A DNA stretch of 64,000 bases from Acidobacteriota bacterium (lineage in GTDB: Bacteria; Acidobacteriota; Vicinamibacteria; Vicinamibacterales; JAKQTR01). The stretch's first letter is position 1. Every line of letters starts with the position of its first letter. Position numbers and translations under genes: made by a program. This document shows, in pieces, positions 55,133-64,000 of this stretch. The stretch lies in the NCBI GenBank assembly GCA_026393755.1, contig JAPKZO010000024.1, positions 52,304 through 116,303 of the forward strand, in the 5' to 3' direction. Below the pieces are notes generated by a model. The model was not told the origin of the DNA and did no database searches. It saw only the letters and a program-made list of their open reading frames with translations.

Positions 55133-55426
55133 ATGCACAGCGCTCTTCCTGGACAGCCAACTGCAAGTTCGTTCTCTCCGCCGACTCTGATCTCCAATTT
55201 CTATCGAGAAGAATTTCTGAAGCACCGCGAATTCATGCAACTCCAGCGCGAGGCGTACTCCGAGCGGGCCGTTGCCAGCGCCGAGGCCGCCATCTGCCTG
55301 GTGCTCGGACAACTGGACCGTCTATGCACCTGTCATGGCGGCGTCGAGGTCGTCAGCCGCCTTCTTCGATCTTTTGACGCCGTGACTGGCGTCTCGGCCT
55401 GTTGTTGCCGTCAGAAACTACACTGA
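55133..55426 (+). CDS. Small Cys-containing hypothetical protein
   Basis: 97 residues; GAGGA lies upstream of ATG 55133. A helical middle (FYREEFLKHREFMQLQREAY, SERAVASAEAAICLVLGQLD) is followed by Cys motifs RLCTCHGG and SACCCRQK. The end overlaps the glycerate kinase start by 25 bases. The family is not recognised. The CxCH and CCC groups could bind a metal, but this is speculation. Confidence 0.5.
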   Translation: MHSALPGQPTASSFSPPTLISNFYREEFLKHREFMQLQREAYSERAVASAEAAICLVLGQLDRLCTCHGGVEVVSRLLRSFDAVTGVSACCCRQKLH

Positions 55427-56745
55427 ATCTGACCGTTGCCAATCTCCGGGAACACGCGCTCGCGATCGCGGCGGCCGCGATCGTGTCGGCCGACGCGGGG
55501 CTGCGCGTTGAGCGGGCAATGCCGTCGGTGGTCGAGACGATCGCGGCCGCGACCCGATGGCACGTCATCGCGGCAGGGAAGGCGGCCGGTCCCATGCTGC
55601 GCGCGTGTCTGGCCGCGGTCGGGCGGCCGCCCGCGACCGCGATGGCGGTGGCGCCGAGCGGTCTTGATGGCTTGCCCGCGCTGGTGCGCTTGTTCGCGGG
55701 CGGGCACCCGATTCCCAACCAGGCCAGCCTCGACGCGGGCGATCGCGCCTTCGAGACGGCCGCGGCCGCGGGCGCCGAAGACGTCATGTTGGTCCTGGTG
55801 TCGGGAGGAGCCTCGGCGCTGCTGGTGCGTCCCGTCCCGGGGGTCTCGCTCAACGACAAGCAGGTCACCACATCGCGGCTGCTGCGAGCGGGCGCCGATA
55901 TCAACGCCCTCAACGCGGTGCGCAAACACCTCTCGGCGGTGAAGGGAGGGCGGCTCGCAGCGGCGACACAGGCACGGGTCATCGGCCTCCTTGTGTCGGA
56001 CGTGGTAGACGATGACGTGTCGGTCATCGGATCGGGACTGACTGCAGGGGATCCGACGTCGTTCGCGGACGCGCTCGACCTGCTCGATCGGTATGGCGGC
56101 ACGGACGCATTTCCGCCGAGCGTCGTCGGCGCGCTGCGCGATGGGGCGGCCGGTCGACTGGCCGAGTCCCCCGTGCCCGGCGCGCCGGCTCTCTGCCGAA
56201 CCGAGACGCGGATCATCGGCGGTCGGAAAGACGCGATGGCGGGCGCCGTGAGGGAAGCCGAGCGCCTTGGCTACCGCACGCAGATCATGGCCGAACCCCT
56301 GGTGGGTGAGGCGCGGGTCGCCGCCGCGGCGTACGGGGCGACCCTGTGTGATATCGCATCTGACGCCAGACATCCACTCTGCGTCGTGTCGTCGGGCGAG
56401 ACCACCGTTCGCGTCACCGGCAGCGGAACCGGCGGCCGCAACCAGGAATTCGCGCTCGCCTTGGTCCAGGCGCTTCCGGCGGTGAGAGGCGCGGTCGCCG
56501 TCGCCAGCGCCGGAACGGACGGGATTGACGGGCCCACCGACGCCGCCGGGGCAGTGGTCACCTCCGACACATCGGCGCGAGCCGAGCGGCACCATCTCAC
56601 ACCACAGGCGTTTCTCGACGAGAACGACGCCTATCATTTCTTTGAGGCGTTGGCTGACCTGATCAAAACGGGGCCAACCCGCACTAACGTAGGAGATATT
56701 CAAATCGCATTGATCGATCCCGGAACAGGACCGGTACACCTGTGA
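55402..56745 (+). CDS. Glycerate 2-kinase (GckA/TtuD type, DUF4147-MOFRL)
   Basis: 447 residues from TTG 55402. Motifs: HVIAAGKAAGPMLRACLAAV, LVLVSGGASALLVRPVPGVS, VRKHLSAVKGGRLAAATQAR, SGETTVRVTGSGTGGRNQEF, ASAGTDGIDGPTDAAGAVV. These cover the DUF4147 and MOFRL domains. It phosphorylates D-glycerate to 2-phosphoglycerate. The stop overlaps the RNase R start (GTGA). Confidence 0.9.
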   Translation: MLPSETTLNLTVANLREHALAIAAAAIVSADAGLRVERAMPSVVETIAAATRWHVIAAGKAAGPMLRACLAAVGRPPATAMAVAPSGLDGLPALVRLFAGGHPIPNQASLDAGDRAFETAAAAGAEDVMLVLVSGGASALLVRPVPGVSLNDKQVTTSRLLRAGADINALNAVRKHLSAVKGGRLAAATQARVIGLLVSDVVDDDVSVIGSGLTAGDPTSFADALDLLDRYGGTDAFPPSVVGALRDGAAGRLAESPVPGAPALCRTETRIIGGRKDAMAGAVREAERLGYRTQIMAEPLVGEARVAAAAYGATLCDIASDARHPLCVVSSGETTVRVTGSGTGGRNQEFALALVQALPAVRGAVAVASAGTDGIDGPTDAAGAVVTSDTSARAERHHLTPQAFLDENDAYHFFEALADLIKTGPTRTNVGDIQIALIDPGTGPVHL

Positions 56746-58991
56746 CCAAAGAAGACGTTCTTCGTGCCATCGAGTCGCACGTCGCGCATCCCGCCTCCGG
56801 GAGAGAGCTGATCCAACTGCTCAAGATCCCCCGCGAGGCGCGGGTAACATTCCGCCGCCTGCTGCGCCAGCTTGTTGCGGAGGGCGCGCTCCTGCAGATT
56901 CGCGGCCACCAATACGGGCTGCCCAGTCAGACGGCTCTCGTCGTCGGCGCCCTGACGATGAATCCCGGCGGCTACGGTTTCGTCGTCCCCGAGAATGCCC
57001 GTGAGGGCGAGGGGGATGTGTACGTTGCCGCGCCACATGTGAGCGACGCCATGCACGGCGATCGCGTCGCCGTGCAGATCGAGCGCCGCCGCGACGAGCG
57101 GAGGAGGGAAGGCAAGATCGTCCGCGTGATCGAGCGGGGGCAGGCCAGCCTGGTCGGCCGGCTCGAGGTCGATCGCGCGGGTCGCGCCCGAGTGGTCCCC
57201 CACGAGAAACGGGTTGTCCAGGACATCCAGGTGCTGCCTGCCGATGTGCGAGGGGCCAGCGCGGGTGACATGGTGGCGGTGGAGATCACCCGATGGCCGA
57301 CCGCAACGCGCCCCCCGCTGGGACGGGTGATTGAGGTATTTGGATCCCTGGACGAGCCTGGCGTCGACACGCGCGTCATCATCTACAAACACGGACTTCC
57401 CGATGCCCACAGCGAACAAGCCATCCGCGAGGCGGCGCGGCTGGGAGAGCACGTGCACCCGCGCGATCTCGACGGACGCACCGACTTCCGGTCCTGGCAA
57501 ACCGTCACGATCGACGGCGAGGATGCGCGCGACTTCGACGACGCGATCACGCTGGACCAGTTGCCCAACGGGCACTACTGGCTTGGTGTGCACATCGCGG
57601 ACGTGGCGCATTACGTCAGCGAAGGGACGGTCCTCGACGGGGAGGCGTACGATCGGGCGACCTCGATCTACTTCCCGGAACGTGCCCTCCACATGTTTCC
57701 GGCCGAACTCGCCACCGGGCTCTGCAGCCTGAAACCGGATGTCGACCGCCTCGTGCAATCGTGCCTGATGGAAGTGGATGCGCACGGCGACGTCGTGCGG
57801 TACGAATTGCACGACGGCGTCATCCACAGCGATGCCCGGATGACGTACACGGCCGTCAACGCGGTCATCACCGATCACGATCCCGCCGAAATGGCGCGCT
57901 ACGAACCGCTGGTGCCGATGTGTGTCCGCATGCGCGAACTGTTCGTCATCCTGAACGCCCGGCGGCACCGTCGTGGCTCGATCGACTTCGACCTGCCGGA
58001 AGCCAAGCTGGTGCTCGACGAGGAAGGTCTCGTGTCGGACATCACGCAGGCCCAGCGGAACGTGGCGCATCGAATCATCGAAGAGTTCATGCTGCTGGCC
58101 AACGAGACGGTGGCCCGCCACCTCGAACAGAGCGGCGCGCCGGCCCTCTACCGGATCCACGAACGGCCCGATCCGATGAAGGTGGCCGAGTTCGAGACGT
58201 TCGTGTCGAGCCTCGGATACAGCCTCGGGGTGGAGCCAGAGGCCGTGCGTCCTGGTGATTTCCAGCGCCTGATCGAGCGCATTGCAGGACTGCCGGTCGA
58301 GCGGCCGATTGCGCTGCTCATGCTCCGAACGATGTCCCAGGCTCGCTACAGCCCGGGCAACGTGGGCCACTTCGGTCTGGCGGCACCTGCGTACACGCAT
58401 TTCACGTCGCCGATACGCCGGTACCCGGATCTGGTCGTCCACAGACTGCTCAGGGAGGTGAGGACCGGGACGCCGGGCGCGGAACGCCGCGACGCCCTTG
58501 ACGAGCAGATGCCCGAGATCGCGCGTCATACCTCCGAGCGCGAACGGCGCGCGATGGACGCGGAGCGCGAATTGGTGCAATGGAAGAAGGTCCGCTTCAT
58601 GGCGGACAGGGTCGGTGACGAGTACGACGGCTATGTGACTGGCGTCAGCGCCTTCGGGCTGTTTGTCGAGCTGATCGAACACTTCGTCGAGGGACTCGTC
58701 CACGTGTCGACGATGACCGACGATCACTACCGGTTCATGGACACCGCGCACGTGCTGAAAGGCGAACGATCCGGCAGGGTGTTTCGCCTCGGAGATCGCA
58801 TCCGCGTGCAGGTGGTGCGCGTCGACAGCGAACGTCGGCAGGTGGATCTGGGCCTGGTCGAAGTGCTCGAGCACATGCGAACCGGCCGTGTCCGGCCCAC
58901 CGCACGCCTCAGCCAGGCACGGCCGAAGAGCGAGCGCCGCCGCCATACCCCGCGCCAGCCGAAGCGCGCCAGGCAGAGTCGCCGCCATTGA
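56742..58991 (+). CDS. rnr: Ribonuclease R
   Basis: 749 residues from GTG 56742. An N-terminal winged helix (HPASGRELIQLLKIPREARV) precedes cold-shock domains (GYGFVVPENAREGEGDVYVA). The RNB exonuclease core includes TIDGEDARDFDDAITLDQLP (metal-binding Asp cluster), HYWLGVHIADVAHYV and YTHFTSPIRRYPDLVVHRLL. The S1 domain is DGYVTGVSAFGLFVELIEHF. The short tail is Arg/Gln-rich. It degrades structured RNA 3' to 5'. Coupled to glycerate kinase; selB follows 90 bases later. Confidence 0.95.
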   Translation: MTKEDVLRAIESHVAHPASGRELIQLLKIPREARVTFRRLLRQLVAEGALLQIRGHQYGLPSQTALVVGALTMNPGGYGFVVPENAREGEGDVYVAAPHVSDAMHGDRVAVQIERRRDERRREGKIVRVIERGQASLVGRLEVDRAGRARVVPHEKRVVQDIQVLPADVRGASAGDMVAVEITRWPTATRPPLGRVIEVFGSLDEPGVDTRVIIYKHGLPDAHSEQAIREAARLGEHVHPRDLDGRTDFRSWQTVTIDGEDARDFDDAITLDQLPNGHYWLGVHIADVAHYVSEGTVLDGEAYDRATSIYFPERALHMFPAELATGLCSLKPDVDRLVQSCLMEVDAHGDVVRYELHDGVIHSDARMTYTAVNAVITDHDPAEMARYEPLVPMCVRMRELFVILNARRHRRGSIDFDLPEAKLVLDEEGLVSDITQAQRNVAHRIIEEFMLLANETVARHLEQSGAPALYRIHERPDPMKVAEFETFVSSLGYSLGVEPEAVRPGDFQRLIERIAGLPVERPIALLMLRTMSQARYSPGNVGHFGLAAPAYTHFTSPIRRYPDLVVHRLLREVRTGTPGAERRDALDEQMPEIARHTSERERRAMDAERELVQWKKVRFMADRVGDEYDGYVTGVSAFGLFVELIEHFVEGLVHVSTMTDDHYRFMDTAHVLKGERSGRVFRLGDRIRVQVVRVDSERRQVDLGLVEVLEHMRTGRVRPTARLSQARPKSERRRHTPRQPKRARQSRRH

Positions 58992-59081
58992 GCCGGGCCG
59001 CAGGATGCCAGAAGATGCTTTCGGGCGAAATGGTGAGCGAGGGCACCTGACCGCCCCGGTTTCTGACAGCCGAGTCGAACC

Positions 59082-61037
59082 ATGAAGCACATCGTCGTTG
59101 GAACCGCCGGCCACATCGATCACGGCAAGAGCGCGCTCGTGCTGGCGCTGACCGGCACCGATCCGGACCGGCTGAAGGAAGAACAGACGCGGGGGATCAC
59201 GATCGATCTGGGGTTCGCGCACTGGCAGACGCCCGACTTGAGCGTGGCGTTTGTCGACGTGCCGGGGCACGAGCGGTTCGTCAAGAATATGCTCGCCGGT
59301 GTCGGGGGCATCGACGCGGTGCTGTTTGTCGTGGCGGCCGACGAATCGGTGATGCCTCAGACGCGGGAACACTTCGAGATCTGTCGCCTGCTTCATGTGC
59401 CGGCCGGCATCATCGCGCTGACCAAAACCGACTTGGTGGATGACGATGTCATTGACCTCGTGCGCCTCGAAGTCCGCGAACTCGTGCAGGGGTCGTTTCT
59501 CGAGCAGGCACCCGTCATTCCCGTGTCGGCACGGACGGGCGCCGGATTGGATGCGCTGCGGGGCGCGCTGGCCGAGCTTGGCCGCACGAGCCGGCGGCGT
59601 CCCGCCGATGGTCCGGTCCGGCTTCCAGTGGACCGGGTGTTCTCCGTCAAAGGCTTCGGCACCGTCGTGACCGGAACGCTCGTGTCTGGCACGCTTGCCG
59701 CCGATCGTGATCTGGTTGCGCTGCCGGCGGGGCTCGGCGTGAAGGTGCGCGGCATCCAGGTGCATGGGACCAAACAGGCCACCGGTGAGGCCGGGCAACG
59801 CGTTGCCGTCAATCTGGGCGGCGTCGAGGTCGCCGACATCACGCGCGGTGACACGCTGGTGTCGCCCGGCGATTTTGTCGCGACCCGGGTCTGTGATGCA
59901 CGCATCGAGGTGCTGGCGTCGGGACGGCCGATCCGGCACGGGGCTCGCGTCCGTGTGCATCAGGGAACCAGCGAGGCGCTGGGGCGCGTGGCGATTTCGT
60001 CACTCGTGGCCGAGCGGACCAGCGGCGACCAGTTATCTGTCGCCGAGGTGCCCCCCGGTCGCGCCGCTTACGTGCGCCTCCGCCTCGAATCGCCGCTGGT
60101 GCTGGTCGGCGGCGACCGCTTCATCCTTCGCGCCTACTCGCCCTCGGTCACGATTGCGGGCGGCAGTGTCCTCGATCCGATCGCCCCGAGAATCGGAATC
60201 CGGACGCCGGCCGGCCGCGACCGATTCAGACGACTGGACCGGCTGGCGGCAGCCGCTGGTGCGGGGATACCGGAAACAGGCGGGCTCGAGCTGTTGCTCG
60301 ACGAGGCGGACATCACCGGTGTGCCGCTCACCTCGCTGGTCTCCCGCCTGGGTCTATCGCCCGACGTCGCTCGTTCTATCGCCTCGCACTTCGAGGACCA
60401 GGGTCGCGTCGTCCGGGTGGAGCGGAGTCTGGTGGCCACCGCCGCGCTCGCCAGATTGTCGGACACGATCGTAGCGAATCTCGCCGAGTACCATCGTGCT
60501 CAGCCGCTCACCGACGGTCTCCCGCGTGAACACGTGCGGGAGCGGCTGTGCGCGCACGCCGCCGCTGGGGTGTTCGACCGCGTGGTTGCCGATCTGGTGG
60601 TTTCCGGGCGAATCGTGGCGACCGACCGGCTGGCCCTCGCGTCGCATCGGGTGGAAGTGATCGGAGAGGAAAAGGCGGCGCGCGACGGGCTCGAGCGGAT
60701 CTATCGCGAGGCGGGCCTGAGGCCGCCCGACCTCAAGGACGCGGCGGCTGCGCTGGCGCTCGGTGCTGATGTGGCGGATTCAATAACGGCGCTGCTGGTG
60801 CGGCAGCGCGTGCTCATTCGGGTTGAGACGTTCCTGTTCCACCAGGAGGCACTGGCGCAGCTCAAGCAGGACATGACAGCGCTCAAGCAGACGGGAAACC
60901 ACCCGGCCGCAAGGCTGGACGTGGCCGTGTTCAAGGATCGTTACGGAATCTCGAGGAAGTACGCGATTCCGCTGCTGGAGTATCTCGATCGGGAACGCGT
61001 CACGCGGCGCGTCGGGGACAGCCGCGTCTTCCTCTAG
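59082..61037 (+). CDS. selB: Selenocysteine-specific elongation factor SelB
   Basis: 651 residues. The GTPase G1 motif [19 protein letters not shown] and [20 protein letters not shown] are SelB-specific versions. G3 is DVPGHERF and G4 is [11 protein letters not shown]. Domains 2 and 3 follow ([40 protein letters not shown]). The C-terminal winged helices (residues ~370-651) end with [20 protein letters not shown], which binds the SECIS hairpin. It carries Sec-tRNA to UGA codons. A substrate gene with UGA lies at 27,922. selA, selC and selD are not seen in the window. Confidence 0.94.
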   Translation: MKHIVVGTAGHIDHGKSALVLALTGTDPDRLKEEQTRGITIDLGFAHWQTPDLSVAFVDVPGHERFVKNMLAGVGGIDAVLFVVAADESVMPQTREHFEICRLLHVPAGIIALTKTDLVDDDVIDLVRLEVRELVQGSFLEQAPVIPVSARTGAGLDALRGALAELGRTSRRRPADGPVRLPVDRVFSVKGFGTVVTGTLVSGTLAADRDLVALPAGLGVKVRGIQVHGTKQATGEAGQRVAVNLGGVEVADITRGDTLVSPGDFVATRVCDARIEVLASGRPIRHGARVRVHQGTSEALGRVAISSLVAERTSGDQLSVAEVPPGRAAYVRLRLESPLVLVGGDRFILRAYSPSVTIAGGSVLDPIAPRIGIRTPAGRDRFRRLDRLAAAAGAGIPETGGLELLLDEADITGVPLTSLVSRLGLSPDVARSIASHFEDQGRVVRVERSLVATAALARLSDTIVANLAEYHRAQPLTDGLPREHVRERLCAHAAAGVFDRVVADLVVSGRIVATDRLALASHRVEVIGEEKAARDGLERIYREAGLRPPDLKDAAAALALGADVADSITALLVRQRVLIRVETFLFHQEALAQLKQDMTALKQTGNHPAARLDVAVFKDRYGISRKYAIPLLEYLDRERVTRRVGDSRVFL

Positions 61038-61064
61038 CCAATCGCGGGAACGCGCGACGAACGG

Positions 61065-61220
61065 CTACTCGCGTTTGTCGCCGCTGCCGTCGTTGGTGGC
61101 ATCCTTGAAATTACGGATGGCCTTGCCGATGCCGCGGCCGAGTTCGGGCAGCCGGCTGCCTCCGAAGATCAGGATGGCAATCGCCAGAATGATCAGGAGT
61201 TCTGGAACACCAAGTCTCAT
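61065..61220 (-). CDS. tatA: Twin-arginine translocase subunit TatA/E
   Basis: 51 residues. MRLGVPELLIILAIAILIFG is the single membrane helix, followed by GSRLPELGRGIGKAIRNFKD, the conserved hinge (FG-x-x-x-L-P-x-L-G) and amphipathic helix. The tail is short and charged. It forms the Tat pore for folded, cofactor-containing proteins. It is convergent with selB (27 bases). tatB and tatC are not in the window. Confidence 0.93.
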   Translation of the reverse strand: MRLGVPELLIILAIAILIFGGSRLPELGRGIGKAIRNFKDATNDGSGDKRE

Positions 61221-61324
61221 GAGCGAATTGTAGCACCGTATTGAACCTTGAAGCCATGCGGCATCAGGCGTACAGTTAGATGAGATCCTCTGGCGTTACT
61301 GATACGGGATATGTGGAGTCGCGA

Positions 61325-61783
61325 ATGACGAAGGTCGAACAGACATTGTTTACGGTGGGCGTATTCAAGGATGCCGCATGGGCAGAACGGGGCATCGAGG
61401 CGCTGCGCAAGCAGGGCTTTCAGTCGTCGGTGATGACCGTCCTGATCAAGGACGGCCCTGAAGCGGAGTCGTTCGTCCAAAAGATGACCGGAGTCAGCCC
61501 CGAGCGCCTGGAACTGCCGAAAGTCGGAGCGGTGCACGGAGTCGGGAGTCTGATGGGCGCCCTTCAGGGGGGGGCTCGCGATCTGGGACGGATCGGAATG
61601 GCCGCAGCGATGCGCAGAGCGGGGTTCCAGCCGCACGACGGACTCATCTACGAGACCCTGACCGAGCGGGGCGGGGTGTTGGTGGCCGTCGAAGATCCGG
61701 CCAGGGCGTCGGACGCTCTGGCGGTGATGCTGTCGTTCGGAGGTGGAAACGCCGCGATCGGCGCGTGGGCTGGCCGCGTCTAA
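61325..61783 (+). CDS. Hypothetical protein with stress-protein-like N-terminus
   Basis: 152 residues from ATG 61325. The N-terminal ~65 residues (FTVGVFKDAAWAERGIEALR, KQGFQSSVMTVLIKD) resemble the ferredoxin-like repeat of YflT-type general stress proteins. A Gly/Ala segment (VHGVGSLMGALQGGARDLGR) and a second alpha/beta stretch follow (GGVLVAVEDPARASDALAVM). No catalytic motif. Role unknown. Confidence 0.65.
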   Translation: MTKVEQTLFTVGVFKDAAWAERGIEALRKQGFQSSVMTVLIKDGPEAESFVQKMTGVSPERLELPKVGAVHGVGSLMGALQGGARDLGRIGMAAAMRRAGFQPHDGLIYETLTERGGVLVAVEDPARASDALAVMLSFGGGNAAIGAWAGRV

Positions 61784-61920
61784 CCGTACGGACGTGCTGT
61801 CATCGAACGAAACAGATCAGCGAAGGCGGGCGTAGTTACTGGAGGGACGTTTGGTAGCGGTCTTGCATCGGAGGCAGTGACCGCCGCTGCGGTTCAATCA
61901 ATGAAGCGGGTGTGCAGTCC

Positions 61921-62766
61921 ATGTCCAAGCTGACGGCCAACACTCCGGCACCGACGAAGTCGGTCGGCCATGTGTCCGTGCAACTGGACCATCTGCACCC
62001 CCGACCGGTTCAGTTTTCGTTCGAGACCCAGGCTCCCCGCATGAGCGGATCTCTGGGGTTTTCGTTCGCTTTCCACACCATCATCGTCGCTGCGCTTCTG
62101 TACGTCGCTCTCGCGCCGGGGCCTCCCGTAGACCTCCGGAACCCTGCGTCTGTGATCGATGTGGTCTATCTCCAGCAGCCGGGGCCTGGCGGGGGTGGCG
62201 GAGGTGGCGGAAACCGAACGATCCAGCCGCCTCTCAAGAAGGTGGTGGTGCCGAAGCAGAAGAAGCCCGAGATTCAGCCCACCTTGATGCCGGAGAATGT
62301 CGTTCCGATGCCGGACTTCCTCGTGCCGGCCAAGTCCCTTGACGAGTCGGCTCCTGTCAACGTGGGAGGCAGCGGAACCGGCGGAGGCTCGGGGACTGGA
62401 ACTGGGACGGGAATCGGCGGCGGTTCCGGATCGGGAATCGGAGACGGATGGGGCGGCGGCACCGGTGGCGGCGCGTACCGGCCCGGCAGCGGCATCGAGA
62501 ATCCGGTTCTGAAGACGGAAGTCAAGCCGCGGTACACAGCCGAGGCGATGCGCGCCAAGATCCAGGGCGTGGTCTACCTGGACTGCGTGGTCAAAGCGGA
62601 CGGGACGGTGGGGGAGTGCGGCGTCGTCCGTTCGCTCGACTCGACCTTCGGTCTCGATCAAGAGGCGGTCAAGGCGGCGCGCCAGTGGCGATTTACGCCG
62701 GGCAAGCGGTTGGGGCAGCCGGTGGCCGTGCTGGTCACCATCGAGCTCAGGTTCAATCTCTACTGA
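61921..62766 (+). CDS. TonB-family energy transducer
   Basis: 281 residues from ATG 61921 (GTG 61912 possible). One membrane helix (SFAFHTIIVAALLYVALAP, ~residues 45-63). A Pro/Lys region and a Gly/Thr/Ser-rich spacer follow (residues ~140-180). The C-terminal TonB domain comes next: VKPRYTAEAMRAKIQGVVYL, DSTFGLDQEAVKAARQWRFT, LVTIELRFNLY. It links a proton-driven inner-membrane motor to outer-membrane receptors such as that at 10,446. exbB and exbD are not adjacent. Confidence 0.88.
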   Translation: MSKLTANTPAPTKSVGHVSVQLDHLHPRPVQFSFETQAPRMSGSLGFSFAFHTIIVAALLYVALAPGPPVDLRNPASVIDVVYLQQPGPGGGGGGGGNRTIQPPLKKVVVPKQKKPEIQPTLMPENVVPMPDFLVPAKSLDESAPVNVGGSGTGGGSGTGTGTGIGGGSGSGIGDGWGGGTGGGAYRPGSGIENPVLKTEVKPRYTAEAMRAKIQGVVYLDCVVKADGTVGECGVVRSLDSTFGLDQEAVKAARQWRFTPGKRLGQPVAVLVTIELRFNLY

Positions 62767-62833
62767 CACACCGCATCGCCGAACGCCTGCCCGGTCCTGG
62801 GGCGACTGCTCTCGAACGGCTGTGCATGAACAC

Positions 62834-62870
62834 AAGCGGCCCGGCGGGCGTTTAGCCCACCGGGCCGCTT
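62834..62870. terminator. Strong hairpin, likely bidirectional terminator
   Basis: AAGCGGCCCGG pairs perfectly with CCGGGCCGCTT over 15 loop bases. It lies 68 bases past the tonB stop and 115 bases past the groEL stop on the other strand. No long T run. Confidence 0.65.
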
Positions 62871-62984
62871 CACTATCTGTCGCGATCGGTCTCGGAAGTG
62901 GTTCAGGCCGACTCCCGACTCCCGAACCCCGCTTGTCCGCCGAAGCCCTGCGAGAGGCTCTGGGCGGAGGCGGGAATCCCGCTC

Positions 62985-63289
<305 letters not shown>

Positions 63290-63310
<21 letters not shown>

Positions 63311-63448
63311 GCCTAACTGTTCTTGTTTTACCTGTTCTTCTTTTGGCAGTCGCTCTCTGATTTCGTAACTATTGAGACCATTGGGATGCTCTTTTAGCAT
63401 TCTAAGAATTGCTAATGCAATCTTTCCAGGTTTTTTTTGTTCGCTCAT
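63290..63448 (-). pseudogene. Truncated winged-helix protein, probably N-terminus of a restriction endonuclease
   Basis: ATG 63448 has GGGGG six bases upstream. The protein reads MSEQKKPGKIALAILRMLKE, then [27 protein letters not shown]. It is then forced into groEL sequence out of frame and stops at 63,290. The AT-rich codons differ from all genes to the left. A helix-turn-helix start ending E-Q-L-G-R is seen in some HNH-type restriction enzymes, and a cytosine methyltransferase is next door. That reading is tentative. Confidence 0.6.
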
Positions 63449-63619
63449 ATGGCCCCCTAAATACCCTATAGGATTCCTAAACCTTTGACCAACATACCAG
63501 ATTCAGTCAGAGATTGGAAATTTTCCTCTTGGACCTGTAGGGAGAGAGGAATAATTATGATAAAATTAAAATATTTCGGAAGAAGGAACCATTGGCCACC
63601 CAACCTGTGAGTTTAACCT
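63449..63619. promoter_or_regulatory. AT-rich divergent promoter region
   Basis: 171 bases between the two divergent genes of the presumed restriction-modification locus. It holds overlapping small palindromes (CCTATAGG and TAGGATTCCTA near 63,470). These could be an operator such as a C-protein box; this is a guess. A TATGATAAAATTAAAAT stretch near 63,557 could supply a -10 element for the methyltransferase. Confidence 0.35.
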
Positions 63620-64000
63620 ATGGATAGAACACGCAAATCTGGTTGTGAAAATAGATTCCCCTTGCTTAGTCTGTTTTGTGGGCCAGGCTGCTTAGATAAA
63701 GGGTTTGACCAGGCTTGGTTCAATACAGAGCTTGCTATCGATATTGATGAGGAATGTGTTAAAACATTTAAGGCTAATTTTCGTAAAAGTGTTGCACGAA
63801 AAGCAGATATTTCAATATTAAAAATCATTGATCTTGACAACATGATTGTTCATGAGATCAAACCATTTGGAGTTATTGGGGGACCTCCTTGTCAAAGTTT
63901 TAGCGTTTCTAATGTTTTTCAAAAAGAAGATGACCCACGACATAGTCTTCCTGAAAATTACGCTTTGTTATTGAGGAAATTGAATGAAAGAAATCCAATA
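63620..64000 (+). CDS. DNA C5-cytosine methyltransferase, N-terminal part (runs off the window)
   Basis: From ATG 63620 the frame stays open to base 64,000: 127 codons. Motif I appears as LLSLFCGPGCLDKGFDQAWF, and motif II as LAIDIDEECVKTFKANF. Motif IV, with the catalytic Cys, is VIGGPPCQSFSVSN. These fix the m5C class. Target-recognition and motifs VI-X lie beyond the end. AT-rich codon use marks it as foreign to the rest of the window. Probably the modification half of a type II system. Confidence 0.93.
   Translation, partial: MDRTRKSGCENRFPLLSLFCGPGCLDKGFDQAWFNTELAIDIDEECVKTFKANFRKSVARKADISILKIIDLDNMIVHEIKPFGVIGGPPCQSFSVSNVFQKEDDPRHSLPENYALLLRKLNERNPI

Noticed and set aside
56700..59960. 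1,086-codon minus-strand frame
   Set aside because: It is antisense to rnr and the start of selB, and His/Arg/Asp-rich as expected for a shadow in high-GC DNA.

Overview
The window reads as one stretch of a high-GC, aerobic-type soil or subsurface bacterium, most likely an acidobacterium of the Vicinamibacteria type. This is inferred from gene content and not proven. The clues are an S46 peptidase, a DUF1501/DUF1553/PPC operon, an Oar-like TonB-dependent receptor with a carboxypeptidase-regulatory N-terminus, a SpoIIE phosphatase beside RNase III, and uniformly GC-rich codon use. The last ~690 bp (63,310-64,000) is abruptly AT-rich and has a different origin.

Layout. 1-21.4 kb is ordinary chromosome: a peptidase end, a RidA-DUF1553-DUF1501-PPC operon, an OB-fold lipoprotein, an ECF sigma/anti-sigma/membrane protein operon, a TonB receptor, cysK with the stump of a serine acetyltransferase gene, an acetamidase/formamidase, an S9 peptidase, a transposase remnant, a DNA methyltransferase carrying a nuclease-like C-terminus, and an AI-2E family transporter. 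22.0-26.5 kb is a tight three-gene lipid operon: fatty acyl-AMP ligase, cNMP-binding patatin phospholipase, and an ACP-acyltransferase fusion. Together they could release, re-activate and re-attach acyl chains.

27.9-28.6 kb carries a C_GCAxxG_C_C family gene with an in-frame UGA exactly at the first family cysteine and a SECIS-like hairpin behind it. selB, the elongation factor that decodes such a UGA, lies in the same window at 59.1-61.0 kb beside tatA. The UGA protein has a Tat-type signal.

28.6-40.9 kb is an accessory region ending at an initiator tRNA-Met gene. Copies of that tRNA's 3' end recur, in the same orientation, at 28.68, 35.34 and 40.66 kb. The region holds VapBC, AbiE, a metallophosphoesterase, small proteins, an IS630-type element and an ABC exporter. 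Partial second copies of the AbiE tail and of the permease 3' end suggest a decayed tandem duplication. 40.9-63.3 kb is housekeeping: ftsB-like, cutA, the phosphatase, RNase III fused to DUF2007, a GT87 enzyme, hutU with a coupled ATPase, purA, a second ECF/anti-sigma pair, gatB, ftsEX, glycerate kinase, rnr, selB, tatA, tonB and the 3' end of groEL.

At about 63,310 groEL breaks off and AT-rich DNA begins. It holds the start of a winged-helix gene (minus) and, divergently, a C5-cytosine methyltransferase (plus, running off the end). This is either an assembly join or a fresh insertion of a type II restriction-modification locus.
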